NCBI GenBank assembly: GCA_911728455.2
Contig: OU452239.1
Coordinates: 11,452,328-11,516,327, forward strand
Direction of reading: 5' to 3'
From: Marthasterias glacialis
Taxonomy: Eukaryota > Echinodermata > Asteroidea > Forcipulatida > Asteriidae
DNA length: 64,000 bases
How positions within the stretch are numbered: the first letter of the stretch is position 1; each line of letters begins with the position of its first letter. Both the position numbers and the translations under genes were made by a program. The notes beneath the pieces were generated by a model. That model ran no database searches and was not told the DNA's origin. It worked only from the letters and a program-made list of their open reading frames with translations. Positions 1 through 12,851 of this stretch are shown here, piece by piece.

Positions 1-147
1 TTATCGCATGTGCATTTGTGGAATATGGACAAATATAGCGCGTTCTGCGTCCCATATCGAACTCGGCCGACGGCCTCGTTTGATATGGGACACAGGAGTC
101 TTATATTCTTCCATATTCCACTCGCGATAAACATTCTGTGTACTTAC

Positions 148-3100
148 TGGCTTCAGGGCTGTACCATCCCCCAGGGCATGCCGAGGTCGATGTGTTCGTA
201 CAGCTATAACCGGCAGAGCATGTTGTACAGGATGTAGTGCCCCCAACAGAATACGTATCTAGTGAAACAAGGTGTGACAATGAAGAGAAATAAAAAGTGG
301 ATTGATATCGTGATATAGTAGGAAGGTTGAGAATAATCTAAAATGCAGCATCCCTTAGCAGGAGTACAATGTGATATGACAACTTCTCAAAAAAGAATTT
401 AACTCAAAAAACAAAAACCAAATGACAAGACCCCCCTTACTTGCTGGACAGGGTTCAACGCTTGACGTCGTCGGGCAGCGACTTCCAGCAGGACATGGCT
501 GGCACACACCGTCCCCCAGCATGGCGTAATCCCCTTCAGAACAACCAGAGGGCGTCGAAGTTGGATCGCTACAGCTCTTCCCCGCGGGACAAGGGTCACA
601 CGCCGTATGGAGGGTGTTGCTGATCTCATTGTTCCCGCAGCGTGTGCAATTGTCGGCGCCATCGGTTGAAAAGTAGCCTTCGTCGCAGGCGACCTGCGAG
701 CCGGCCGGGTCTGGACACTTGTAGCCAGCGTTACAGATGGTGCAGACACTTTGACCTTCATCACTGAAAAGACAAATAACATTTAATGTTCAAGTAGGAT
801 TGAAGGTTTTGCAATGTGGAAGTAATACTACACAAGTCTTATAGCGTTTTATCTACCCACGACCGGCATACCATCCATGGTATAGGCTATATGACAGATA
901 TAAAGAGCTAACTGTACATTTGAATTTTGAGACCCATTTATAAATCACTTTGCAAGAGTTTGCAAGATGATACACAGTGCAATCTGCAGCCAACGACAAA
1001 CCCCTTCTCTAATCGATACGTCTACTGGCATTACACAACTCAATGAACCCACATGAACAGTACTACAAGGAATGGAGCAATTAGGTTTGAGTGTCTTGCT
1101 CGTGGACACAAACCTGACAACACCGGAACTTGAGACCGAAGCACTAGACCGCACGGCTACTCCAAGAAAAAATGAGAAAGAACGCCGACTGATGATGGTT
1201 TATCTATAGATTCACATACTCTACCTGCGATATCCAAGAGGACAGCTAGTACACACTCCATCTCCGAGTTGACTTATGGTACCAGCTGGGCAGGGTACCG
1301 ATGAGTTACGGTCAGGGCACTTATGACCCGCCTCGCACTCCGTACAGGTTGTCTGGCCTTCCCCGTTGGAATACTGTCCAAAGTCGCACTGGACGGGCTG
1401 GCTGTATATGTTGGGACAGTAATGCCCGAGCGGACACTGGTTGCACACCGAGCTACCGTTGAGTGCGTACTGACCCTCTCCGCACTGTGTCGGCGAGCTG
1501 GTGCCGTTCACGAAGCAAGCGTGACCGGACGGGCACTCTGAACAGTACTCGGCTGCACCGACACTGTAGGTCCCTTTTGAGCATGACTGGGGATCAGAAA
1601 CAAACCACAAAGTGGATTCGAATAGTTGACTGTTAGTCAAGTTTGCATTGGGCTTAAATAATACAAAATACTGGCTCTTGAATATATAGCTCACCTTTTT
1701 TAAAATTTGTTTTTATGGAAGTTCACCAAAATAAGGCTAAAAACCACTCTCGGTTAGGGGCTACACGAAGAAAAAAATTAACAGGGATGAGATTTGTCAA
1801 TTGTGGACATTCCTGAAAAATGGCTCGTGGGTCTGGGTTCTCCCTTATTCTAGACCCGGAACCTCCCAGATGTTACAATTCAGGAGGTTTACAGACTCTG
1901 TGCATCGCCAGAAATACGGGCACAATGTGGACTATTTCTTTCTCCATTATTGGTGATTGCTTCACTTCTTTCAAGAAAATCTGAATGATCCATGAGATTT
2001 TGAGAAAATCCTGAAATCAGGAAAAATCCTGAGAAATCTCATGCCTGAATTAAGATGAAAATAACTCAGGGTAGCTCAAGGTACATGGTAGGAATTGATA
2101 TTCCTCTTCAAACAGTCTAGATTGTAGGAACTAGGATGGAGGGAAACATGCACCAGGCAAGGAGTTCTAAACAGATGCAGTGGGAAAAAAGCTGTTGTAA
2201 TGGCTTTTTGCATTTATAACCTAGTACATCCAGGCTCTCACAACATAATTTTTCCTGTTTCCCGGGCATGTTTAGACCATTCCTCAAACTGTCTCACATA
2301 CCTGGCAAGCCTCGAGAGCAGTAGCCTACATGTACAGGACTTAGTAATCGTAAAACAAATTAATTACTTTTATTCTGAAAGCTCGCTGAAATTCATACCA
2401 GTACCAATCCTCTAAGGAAGTACTGTCAAAATGGCATTTGCATACCTCCAAAAATCACACCTTTATCCATCACAGAACACAGTTAAGCCAAGTTAAAATG
2501 ATCAGTTGATTGGGCAGTGTGTTTTTAATGACAATGTTTACAGAGAGGGATCTTACCTGACATGCTGTTGAGTCGCTTTGTCCAGGGTCGCCGTTGAACG
2601 TTCCTCCTCCGCACGGGACCCTCCCATTATTTCCACCTGGACAGCTGTCAATGACAAAAACAAAGGGTCTAATTAACCTTGTTAAACAACTAACTAATGG
2701 AACTGCTGTCCGTCTCTAATTCTTGAGTTCATTTCAAAGGTTTTACAATACATACTGATTTAAAGCCCCAGCTGAACATTGGTACTGACTGTAAATTGCG
2801 TCCATTCTTTGTACAAATCAAGGTATTTGTAATAAAACCATGAAAACCAACTTTTTTTTTATTAAAACAACAACTATTTTTTCACAAGGCAGACATTAAG
2901 AGTCTGAATTAAGATAAAAGTCTGACATTTCTTATCCCTGTACTATGTACTTTTCAGTATAAATTATTTGTTTAATTTTGCACACAATTTCTAAAAACGC
3001 ACAAACATGTAGGGCCTTCATGACCTCTTGGCTGGTAAATTAATTGGATTCAGCGAGGATCAGTTAAAAAGTCACAAACATAAGGAGTCTAGCCCTCTTG

Positions 3101-6100
3101 CAATTCTGGTATACTATGCAAACAAGCTTTTAGGAGGCACAAACATTGCACACTGAGTAAACAAACGATTCCTATTCAACAAGTCATGCATGAGATAATA
3201 ATAAGTTTGCACCACTGATGGGATTTTGTTACTCGGGTTTGTAAACCAAGCGTTGATTTGAATAAAAAACAAAAGGCAGTTTAACAAGTCTTGTGAAGCA
3301 AGGAGCTATTAATATCACACTACACATTATCTACGGGCATCTTAGCATTCTCCTCTAAATAGTGGTCTGCTGGCCATATGCTACTTGAAACAGTTGAGGA
3401 CCAGTTGAATTTCTCTCCAAGAGGTCCGGCTGGCTACATTACTTCAGTCTTGAAAAGCATCCCATTTTAATATGAAATATAGAGTAGTGAAAAAGCTGAT
3501 TTTATATTTTATTAATCTCATCCAACAGCAGAATAACCGCCAATTACAGGGAGATGTTAAAAAGGCAATAAAAAGCACTCAATGCAAATACATTCAATGA
3601 CATTCAATACAAATACATTCGGCCACACTTGTAAAAAGTGTAATATGGAGGCGTTGCACCTCCAAGAAAAGTTCAAGAACTCAAGGGGAAGACTTTTTTC
3701 TTAGACATTGCCTGGAACTGCTTGCCTGTAAATTTGCTTTGGTGTTTTGGGTTGTGTTTTTTTAGGAGGGGGAAACACATTTTGTTCGGGTCCTTAATTT
3801 TTATGAATTGGCTTTCACGTCTGCTGTTGGGGTAGGATACGCTGAGCTGTTTATTGATCTAGAGTAGACTCTTTTGTGTGGTCGCTATTAACAGAGAAGC
3901 TTAATTGAAGTTTAGGCCAACTTGTTTTTCTATCCTGTGCAGTGAATCTCATGGTCTTACAACCGGATAAAGTTTGACAATGGAGGACCATGGAGGACGG
4001 AACTCACTAGTAGACCTTTATTATGCTGCCACCATCTTGGTCATGTTCTCTGTATCCAATAACAGTAACAGATGTTCATATTCATTGTACTAAAAGGAAC
4101 CAGACCATTTGCCCTGCCAGCCTCGGTTTGGTTACATTGGTTTGAATGGGAGAAAATCAAGATGGCCGCACCATGATAAAGGTCTATTGCATCAAACATG
4201 CGACTCCAAATACACTTTGTACTGCAGGCCGCACGATTCACTTAAAATCAAAGGCAAGTTACATATATGTAAAAAAATCTCAAAATTACACAATAATCCA
4301 CAACTGAAGATTTTATGCAGAATTTTTGCCTAGATAGCAAAATATATTTAGACTAAACTGAATTTGTTCTCGGATTAGTGTAAAATGATTCTTATTAATT
4401 CTAAGTAATTCTGGGGGTTACCTTTTTATCAACTGTATTTTATGACTGACTAGTTTTTGTCCATTTTAACACATTTTTTTATGTCTTCTGTGCAAGTTTT
4501 GCTCGTTGACAATGTTGGTACCAGGAAAATTTCTTAATGATCGACTGTACTTTAACATTGTCTGCCTTTTTTATTGTGTCTTTAACTTTGTATGTAATTC
4601 AGCTCAACTATACAAAAGAATCCTGTCAGAAATAAACCATGCTAATCATTTTTGTCAAATTACCCTTTTTTTATAACATTTTTTTGTTGCCTTCTTAAAT
4701 TTTATAGGCCTACATGTATGTAAAAAAGTACACCTTTAAAACCTTAACTCCCCTGAGTGATTTACTAGGATCCTTCCCCCACTCCAACAAATTCCAACAC
4801 CAAATGGGTAACTCAACACCCAAACTGTGGTACTCTGATTATGGTGGTATGCCTGAACCCATGTAAAGCATGATCAGTTTACTCACAGTCCCCAGTCCAA
4901 CAAAATCCAACAAATCCTGCTGTTAGAGTTTGATGGAATACGGACTGTTAGAGTTAAGAGGGAAATTCCCTGAAACGGTCTAAATATAACCACTTACATT
5001 GCTCATAAAAAAATAACTACATATAATGAACTAATGTACCATTGGTCCTACCAACAGACAGATCTTTGGACTCATTCAACCATGTACATTTTGCTTTATC
5101 TACATTGTACCGCATTAGTATCGGCAGTCCCACAGAAGCTCAGTCACAAGAGCTTTAGGAGATTTTGTTTCCCCAATACAAGCACTCGGTCCACTGGATT
5201 AACACAAAGCCCTCCAACCAGGACATTGTCACGGTCCGCCTGTCTCAATTGCATGTTGATCGGTAACCATGGAGACTGTTTGAACACAACTTTGGCTGAG
5301 TTGGTTGCTAGGTAACAGTCAGAGTGAGGGGTTCGGCTCATGGATAGATAAGAGACCTCATTTTTATGGAAGGCCAGTTGGATCCGGTTTAATTTGGAAT
5401 GCTGTCATGTGTAATTAAATTTATATCAAGGATGTCCGTGAATGTTATCTTGTCACAGTGCAAATTATGTGCTCTTGAATATAATGTAACAGACAAACTT
5501 TAAAAAGGTATTTGGTCATTAAAAATTATATTTAATGGATAACTTTCAGGTCTGGAATTTCATCTTTGAGAGGGCAAGGCCATTTTCATTTTGAAAAGGG
5601 CACTGCCATTAGCAAATTACAAAGTTTCTCAAAGGGAAACATATTAAGGGGCACCAAGGCCAAGACCAGGGCACCAAGGCCAAGACTAGGGCAACAGAGG
5701 TAATTCCAGACCAGACCAGGCTTCATTTTAAACCAGTTGCAGCCGGGATTCTTCCATTTTTCCAATCCCCCTGGCGGGATTATTTTGTCGGAATTGCCGG
5801 AATTGGCTTGACAAACCCAACAGCCAAACCCAAGAAAACAACGCAATTTTTTTTGACTGTCTAAATCCAGAAAATGTCAAATTCACGCACCATGAATTGC
5901 AAAACCTCAACCATGAGCTAACTGCATCTAGGATTGTTTCTATAACCGGAACAAAGACTGGATGTTCAGTTTACTCAGACTTACATGTACCTCCAATGTG
6001 TTGAAATACAATGAATAAAATGATAACATTCTTCTTGGAACAAAGGGACAAAGGTCTGGAATCAGGTATTACACAATAACCCCTGAATAATGGAGAAATT

Positions 6101-9100
6101 CAGCAAATATTCAAGCGCAATCTGGCGCCTTATGTGAACAAAACGAAACACTACAAGGCCTGCTCATGCTCTGTGCCTGCTCTGTTGTGGATTGTGCAGG
6201 CGCCATTTGTTCCGGGCTTAGAATTTCACACAAAAATACAAAATTCGCATTAAATCCTTTTGCCGACTCGGTAAATATTTGCGCTGATACACGGCATTCG
6301 GTGCCTACTGGTTAAAAATCAGTGCCAAGTGTCCAAGAAAATTGTCCCCTAAAACTCAGTGAAGTCTTCGCTACTGACACTGAAATCAAATGAACCCTGT
6401 TTACACTACAGAGCCATTTCCCATGAAACAAAACCCCAGGAAATTCCCAGGGATTTTAAACCCTAAGCCACCCCATGTTTGTTTCAAACATGCAGCATTT
6501 TGAGAAAATGAACAATCACTAAAGCGTTTCTATACCGTTCTTAACCAGTTAACAGTTTTCGCAAAAAGCTGACCACCGAATAGACCTAATGTAAATTATG
6601 CGTTTGATGTTACTACATATGAGCATTTACATGTAGTATGTGAAAGGTCCTATATGTGAAAAGGCTGTTTGACAGTATCAAACTCAAATCTGTGCCAAAA
6701 GCTTCTTTGTTCTAATCCGTGTTGACTTCATAATTTTAACAGGGTTCAAATCTGCTCTGTTTTCGCACTGCCCAGCCTAAATCATTTTTAGAAACCCTCA
6801 GCCCCACTCCTGAGAAGTGTTGGTTTCAACACTTACTTACCCGACACAGTTGAGTGCTCTACACCATTGGTCAACACTGGATTGAAATGTTGTAGTATGA
6901 AAAGGTCTGTCAAACTTACACAGGTCCAAAGATTATAGAGCGCCGAAATGGCGCAAGATGCGGAACTCTGGCTGAAATGTGAAATCTCACTGGACGCCAT
7001 TTCGGCAAGTGACTCTTTTGATACAACACTGATACGTGCGGACCAGTGTAGACAAGGACAATTGCTATTAATAGGAAACACCTAGGCATTCAATTGCCGA
7101 AATGGTGCCCATGCGTATTTCACTTTCCAACAGTAGATAAAGGCCCAGTTCCCCATCTTGCGCCTACGGCGCTCTATAATCTTTGCACAGACCGGACCCG
7201 TGTCCAACAAGGAGATTTTTTGCAGTGTGAAAAGGCGTAGATCCTGTTGGTAAGTGATGACGTTTTGGAGCCAGAAGTGCAGTGTAACAAATGTTAGGGT
7301 GCGTACAACCCATTTTCATTGCACTTCCGGCTCCAAAACGTCATCAGGACAGTGTCCCACAGGTGACAGCAAAACAAGCACAAAAGAAATTAACTTGACA
7401 ATATGGAGTTTTGGCTGGCAACCTCTCTTTGCTAAAAAATGCTGCATTAATTTTCATCACTTGGCAGAATGTCTAAGTTCAAACTTACTAGTATCCAGCA
7501 GCGCATTCTATACAGGCAGTAGCATTGCTGTCCCAGTAGCTCCCAGCGTTACATCCTGCTGTACAGTCAGCGCTGTTACATTCACATACACCTGGACAGA
7601 ACGATGAAGGAAACGTCAAAATTGTTCATTTTTAGTATCAAAGCATGCCGACAACAAATGGTAATTAGTAATTGTTAAAGACCAAGTGCCAATTTCATAG
7701 TGCTGCTTAACGGCAAGCAAATGTTCTTGCTCACTATAGGAAAAAAAATTTGCTTTTAAAAGCGTAAGCGTGTTTCACAGGTTAGCAAGAAAAATAGGCG
7801 GCCAGCTTGCGAGTTCACTAAGAATTTGCATTGTTACGTCATTCATTTTCCTACAGTAAGCACCGGAAGGTTAGCGTGCCTTTTCCTGTGCTTACGGTTA
7901 GCAGCGTTATGAAATGGAAATCGCACAGTAAGCACAAAATCGGCCGTTGAGCGGCTCTGTGAAATTGGGCCAAGTACAAACTTTGCGTGACCCAACATTA
8001 TATATACATGTAGGCTGATGTGAGAGGCAACTTTTAAGTTCTTTTTTAAAACCCAAAAGGCTCACTAGGGAGGGTTAAATGAGTTAAATGACCCTTGACT
8101 CAAACTTGACCTTTGATTTGACCTCGACGATCTCATGCAAGGCTCATGTATCACTTTGTACAGTCAGGGGACTTTGATTTAGTCACTAGTTCTGAATGCA
8201 AGAACACTTAGCTCTAGGCATCATGGTCAAGAAGAATGTTTTTGTTTTACCATAAACCAAGGATGCTTTCAAGTTTTACTAGTGCATGGAAAAATCACAG
8301 GCATACTATACTGTACTCCTGTGGGATACAAACCCATGACCCCCTCCCCCACCCCCCACCCCAGCGGCTGTTTGAATGGCAGGGCTCGAATTTGAGGTAA
8401 AAGTCCCCAAGACTGCAGGGCTTGTAGCTCAAAATGTGTACCGGACCAGAATTTATTTTACAAGACCAGAATCTTAATGAGAAAGAACTTTCTACAAAGT
8501 TTAAAATGGAAACTGTTTTTATAGGAGAAGATTTGTCTCATTTGTCTTGTGGATAAGAATATTTTGATACTCAACAGAATTGAAAGATATTGATCAGATT
8601 CAAAGTCAACATTTTAAACATCATAATTTCTCGTATTTCTTTTTGTCAAAGATATTATTACACAGTGAGGTATTATTATTCAATTGAAGAACACAAGACC
8701 GCCGGACTTGTCCGTTTGTGAGTTTACTGGCCCGATGCTAAAATCACTGGCCTCGGGCCTGTGGTCCAGTGTAAAATTCGAGCCCTGAATGGGCAGGAGA
8801 AACACTGACACTGACAGCAACAATGGAACACAGTCACAGTCAAACGTTGGGCTAGTCAAAATGGATGGCTGAATAGCCTTGGGTCTACAATTAAATAAGC
8901 GAGAGGGGGGCGGGAAATAAAAGCAAGGCCTGAGCTAGTTGTGATGATTGTACCCTTTGGTCCATGACCTGTCAGGGACCAGAAGGTTACTTTTACAGGA
9001 AAAAATTATGAGTTTGAACAGTTGTGGTGGTTTTGAGAAGAACCAGCAGGGTTTGTCTGCTGCAGCCTTTTCAATTTCTGGGACTAGCCAGCAGGACGAG

Positions 9101-10540
9101 CAGGCCTGGGCTTAAACGGAGGCCACGGAGGCCATGGCCTCTGGTCTTGGCCTTGGTGCCCCTTCGAAACTTTCCAATAGACTTCAAGATTTTCCGATGG
9201 AAGTGTCAGGCTAGGATGGAATTCCAGGCCTGGACCAGCTTTGCTTTTTAAAAGTATGTTATTTATTTATTTTAAATTTTTTTTTTATATTATTATTTTG
9301 TTTTTTATGCAGTTCAACCAAATGTCGGTCGTTTCATACCCAAGTCGTTTCGTACCCAAGTCATTTCAAACCCACGGTTCATAGCACAGTGCACAATTAC
9401 CGCCTTTGAGAAAGGCTAGTAATAGAATGCTACACGGCATGAAGTAATTTCGCGACTGTGATTCATAAATTTTAGCCTACTTTGACAGCATTTCCCTTTG
9501 AGAACTTTTTGGATTATACTCTCTCTCTCTCTGGTAATTTTTGTTTCTAAATCTGTTCACAAAATCTTGACCCGCAATTGCCGGAGCGAAACTCATTTTC
9601 TGGAGGCTTTTTTAGAGATTCAGCTGAACGCCTAATGTAGCGGGTTGCGAGCGTGACTGGCTTTATCTCCTTTGTGCAATAATAATGACTGGGTACGAAA
9701 TGACTTGGGTACAAAACGTCTTGGGTACGAAACGACCTGCTTCAATTCACCCATCACAAGGCCCAGCGGTGTGGGCTACTTTTTGAAGCCTGCCCAAAGC
9801 ACAAACAAGACACGGCGAGATATAAACGGAACTTTCTACTTTCTAGTCCCCCAGCTTTTTCATTTCTTCATACATGTATTTCAATAATTTTCATATTAAA
9901 CTGGGATATTTTTTAAACAGTACTAGCCAGCCAGACCTCCAGAGAGAATTTTGACTTCTCCTCAGGTATGTTAACTTGCACTGGCCTCTGGTGGTAAGGG
10001 AGAATGCTGACGATAATAAAATTAGCAGGTTGGACTTTGCAGTAACCACATTGATTCATCTGGCACACTTTTATTTAAAGCCTATTTTATTTATTATAAA
10101 TTTACATTGAAAACACAAAATTGCAGCAAATGATCGACCAAGCTGATCGAACCACTAGGCCTACCACAAAACTGAACATAAATCGAAGCACTGTCCCAGA
10201 AAATACAAAAATTGCAATGTCAAATTGTCATGCACCAGTGTTTTGACACTTAGGGCCTTAGGCCTACTCAAAAACAAAATATCATCACGCAACACGACCT
10301 AAATTCAATTAATTTCGTCACAAAATCCCGTCTTTTCTCTCATAATAATAACTCACCATTCACTCCACCAGTTGCTACAGCTCCATACACCAATAAAACG
10401 ACAAATATCTTCCAAAATAGGCTCACTTGCAGTGAGGAAAGTTTACACTTTCTGTGCGAATTTGTGAGGGACGAAACGGTGCTTCGCACGGTACACCGTA
10501 GGCCATTGGCGCCCGCTCCAACGTGGTTGTTGGAGTCCAT
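148..10540 (-). CDS. Cysteine-rich GCC2/GCC3 (ephrin-receptor-like) repeat protein, 5' part
   Basis: Six minus-strand exons: 10540-10357, 7591-7489, 2644-2557, 1586-1225, 763-441 and 258-148. Every border is GT/AG and the phases agree (1,2,0,2,1,1). At least 390 aa are encoded and the frame leaves the window at the low end, so the 3' part is missing. Exon 1 gives a 61-residue N-terminus with a hydrophobic run (about residues 38-57, WKIFVVLLVYGAVATGG) that fits a long signal peptide or signal anchor; it holds the only Met. The rest is a ladder of about 45-residue units of the form C-x2-CPAGxxCP...CPxGxYS, for example CSECPSGHAC, CNQCPLGHYCP, CTECEAGHKCP and CQPCPAGSRCP. This matches the GCC2/GCC3 (Pfam ephrin-receptor-like) style of disulfide module. 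N-glycosylation sequons such as NGTSS and NSS support an extracellular location. No enzymatic domain is visible, and the function and orthologue are not recognised. Confidence 0.82.
4011..4186. mobile_element. TA-flanked MITE with GACCTTTAT termini
   Basis: Starts TAGACCTTTATTATGCTGCC and ends CACCATGATAAAGGTCTA. The inner arms GCCACCATCTTGGT and ATCAAGATGGCCGC extend the inverted repeat to about 30 bp. The TA on each side fits a Tc1/mariner-like target. No coding capacity. Confidence 0.82.
5550..5790 (+). repeat. Interspersed repeat, GGGGCACCAAGGCCAAGACC family
   Basis: Contains AATTTCATCTTTGAGAG, AAGGCCATTTTCATTT and two tandem 20-bp GGGCACCAAGGCCAAGAC(C/T) units at about 5650-5690. Related to 25532-25705. 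Confidence 0.75.
6927..7185. mobile_element. Inverted-repeat element, CAAAGATTATAGAGCGCC termini
   Basis: CAAAGATTATAGAGCGCCG and CGGCGCTCTATAATCTTTG are exact inverted repeats at the ends; GGCGCAAGATG and CATCTTGCGCC extend the arms. About 259 bp with no ORF. Confidence 0.78.
7255..7346. repeat. 92-bp foldback hairpin
   Basis: TGATGACGTTTTGGAGCC(A)GAAGTGCA pairs with TGCACTTCCGGCTCCAAAACG-TCATCA; a stem of about 27 bp with one mismatch and a loop of about 38 nt. Confidence 0.85.
7686..7972. mobile_element. Diverged copy of the GGGCCCAATTTCAT MITE
   Basis: Left end TGCCAATTTCATAGTGCTGCTTA and right end GCGGCTCTGTGAAATTGGGCC are imperfect inverted repeats; internal GTAAGCAC and GCTTACGG motifs are shared. 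It lies in intron 1 region of the cysteine-rich gene, 5' of exon 2. Confidence 0.7.
9105..9245 (-). repeat. Inverted copy of the GGGGCACCAAGGCCAAGACC repeat
   Basis: Reads GGTCTTGGCCTTGGTGCCCC on the plus strand, followed by TCGAAACTTTCCAATAGACTT, the complement of the sequence beside the other copies. Confidence 0.75.
9327..9737. mobile_element. Foldback element with minisatellite arms
   Basis: The left arm holds three tandem units of about 16 bp, (A)GTCGTTTCGTACCCA. The right arm (about 9690-9737) holds three of the same units in inverted orientation, and both ends finish in GGTCGTTTC / GAAACGACC. The interior is about 310 bp and non-coding. It lies in intron 1 of the cysteine-rich gene. 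Confidence 0.8.
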
Positions 10541-12851
10541 TTTTAGGGTGGCCCACTTTACAGTTTCGTTTAAGTTTCAGAGAGTTTAGAAAACCTCTCC
10601 ACGTTTCACTTATAATATCCACGTATGTTCAGTTCATCTTGGCTCCATTTCTGTACCAAATATCCATCGTTCTACGATGTATTTGTTTCTTAATATAGTA
10701 AAAGTTCCGTTCAGTTCAAAAACCTGCACAACTTAACTTTGCACACCAAATAATCAATGAACTATTTTGAATAGCTTAGGGGGTCACAGGTTACGTCATT
10801 GTCGTTATGGTTCCACCAAGCTATCTCGCGCACACGTAAGAACACACCAACGGTGTCTTGAATAGGGTGGCAAATTACACAACTTATTAAAGAATGTCAA
10901 GTATTGGGTAACAATGAAAACCTAACTGTTGTGATAAACTAGGGATTTTATCATCGACTGTTCTGTTTATTTTATCAATCGATGACACTACCGATGGTGA
11001 AATTGGAATTAGGGCAACCGTCCAAGATTTGACACAATAGTTTGATAACAATGTGTGATCACAGATTTTTTGCAACATTTATTCGTTTGGTTTAGTATTA
11101 CTATTTGGCTAGTTACACTTTTATTACAGACATGTATAGTTGTACAGTCAATTAATAAATCTATTTTAGATATCACAAAACCAAAAACATTTGCTCAAAG
11201 GCGCTGATGGGCAACCAACAAGGCAGCTTCTGCCCTTTGAAATACTCCAGTTGAAGTTTAATTTAACGGTAACAAAATATGCTTAATTGCCTTTACAACA
11301 ACCAATGTATCGGGCCTGTGAGAATGATTCCCGAAACAAAATCTTTCAGGAGTGCTGTTTTGTTTTTTTGGTTTTTTTTGAAAGAACTGGTGTCTCCGAT
11401 AATCTGGTGTTAGGAGGTTCTCTGATAATTCAAGAATTTTGTTGGAGCTTTTATGATTAAAGGCAAGGGATACCTTTGATTGGAAACGGACTTGTATCAC
11501 GGTTTCAATTCTATGTAATTGTAAACAACTAGTAGGGGTGATGGCCTCAGCTTTCGATCCAAACTGGACCTTTGTCAGAGGTATAAACAAGCAAAGACAT
11601 GAGAACAAATCCATTTATAGAACACAATAATGGGGTAAATGTTCTCATGGGGTAATGTTCTTAAAAGAACAGATTGGATGGTGGGTAAGGATAAAATGGA
11701 TACCACACACCTAACCTTTAAAGCAAAAATGGCAACAGATGGTAGCGTTTTTGAGATATCAGCGAAAAGATATCTGGAGCGGTTATCCACGCAGATCCGA
11801 AAATGCCGAAAATGTTTTTCATTACGTAATAAACGATTCATGCATGAGTCTTCTCCTTAGATTCAAATTTTTGGGCTGAAAATTATTTCTTTCTCTAAAA
11901 CCAAATTAATTCAGGAAATAGTTTCTCACACTGTTTTATACTATCAACGGTTCTCAAGTGCTTTATACCGAGTAAGCTTCTTTTGGTATGACTGCTATTA
12001 ATTAATTCTGTGATGTAATTAACAAAGGTTTACCCTGCCTTTAAATTTAGTGTGTATAATTAATTTTGTCCGAAAAAGATCAGTTATTTTTTCCCCTCAG
12101 GTAGGAAGAAAAGACGGGGAAAGAAGACACGATTTGTACACAAAATATTGCAATAAAATGTCTAGGCTTAAAATAATCGATAATACCTTACCATTCACAA
12201 CAGTCATTATTTTAACGCCCAAAGAGGGGAAATTTGCTACCTTTTGCCAGTATAGAGGGCGCTAACACCATTTAAGGGTCCCGGTGGCGCGTGCACCTGT
12301 CGCTACTTTATGAGAGGAACACCCGTCTGACCTTTGCCCGTGTGGTTGTGTTCCGTTTCTAGGCACTGGCTTTTGTGTACAGACTTATTGCAATGTCAGC
12401 TCAAACTGGGCTGTGGATCGATACAGGGAATAGTGTGCAACAATAGTGAAATGTCGCTGACAGGATTTCGATGCATTGTATGCGCTGAAAGACCCATACA
12501 ATTACTGTGTATTTGAGTCTGTGTGCTAAGGGATTTCGGAGAAAAACAGAACACGAATGTGACCAAATAATTACTAGTTAACGAGCTAGGCAGTCGTAGA
12601 TTGATATTCCGATTGTCACTTTCTCATCTACTTTTTACTGCCTGCGATGTCCGAGGTTCAACTGAAATCCACTTGATTGTGGTCTGTAAATCACCGGCAA
12701 CCATGGGATGGATTTAGACGTCTTCGTGCACAGTTTTGAAGAGCCCGAGTTCAAAAGAGGAGATTGTGTACAACTGTAGTTGTTAAAAAAGTAACTGAAT
12801 GCACTCATAATATCCAGATATCTTGAAGCCGATCTGAACAATTCCCCGACA
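10541..12851. other. Intergenic region between divergent genes
   Basis: This 2.3-kb stretch separates the start of the cysteine-rich gene (minus) from the CXorf65-like gene (plus) and should hold both promoters. No TATA box is convincing. At 11870-12050 lies a diverged interspersed repeat (a block around TTTCTCACACTGTTTTATACT, ending CCCTGCCTTTAAA). At 11260-11480 another repeat-like block ends AAGGCAAGGGATACCTTTG. The ORFs here are short and have no coding character. Confidence 0.5.

Larger units (their letters stand above)
2645..7488. other. Large intron of the cysteine-rich gene
   Basis: No exon was found between 7489 and 2644 and the phases of the flanking exons match. It holds the MITE at 4011-4186, the interspersed repeat at 5550-5790 and the inverted-repeat elements at 6927-7185 and 7255-7346. 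The rest is AT-rich with nothing recognised. Confidence 0.6.

Noticed and set aside
1..246. Minus-strand 81-aa ORF at the window start
   Set aside because: It overlaps exon 6 of the cysteine-rich gene in another frame and lacks the cysteine pattern.
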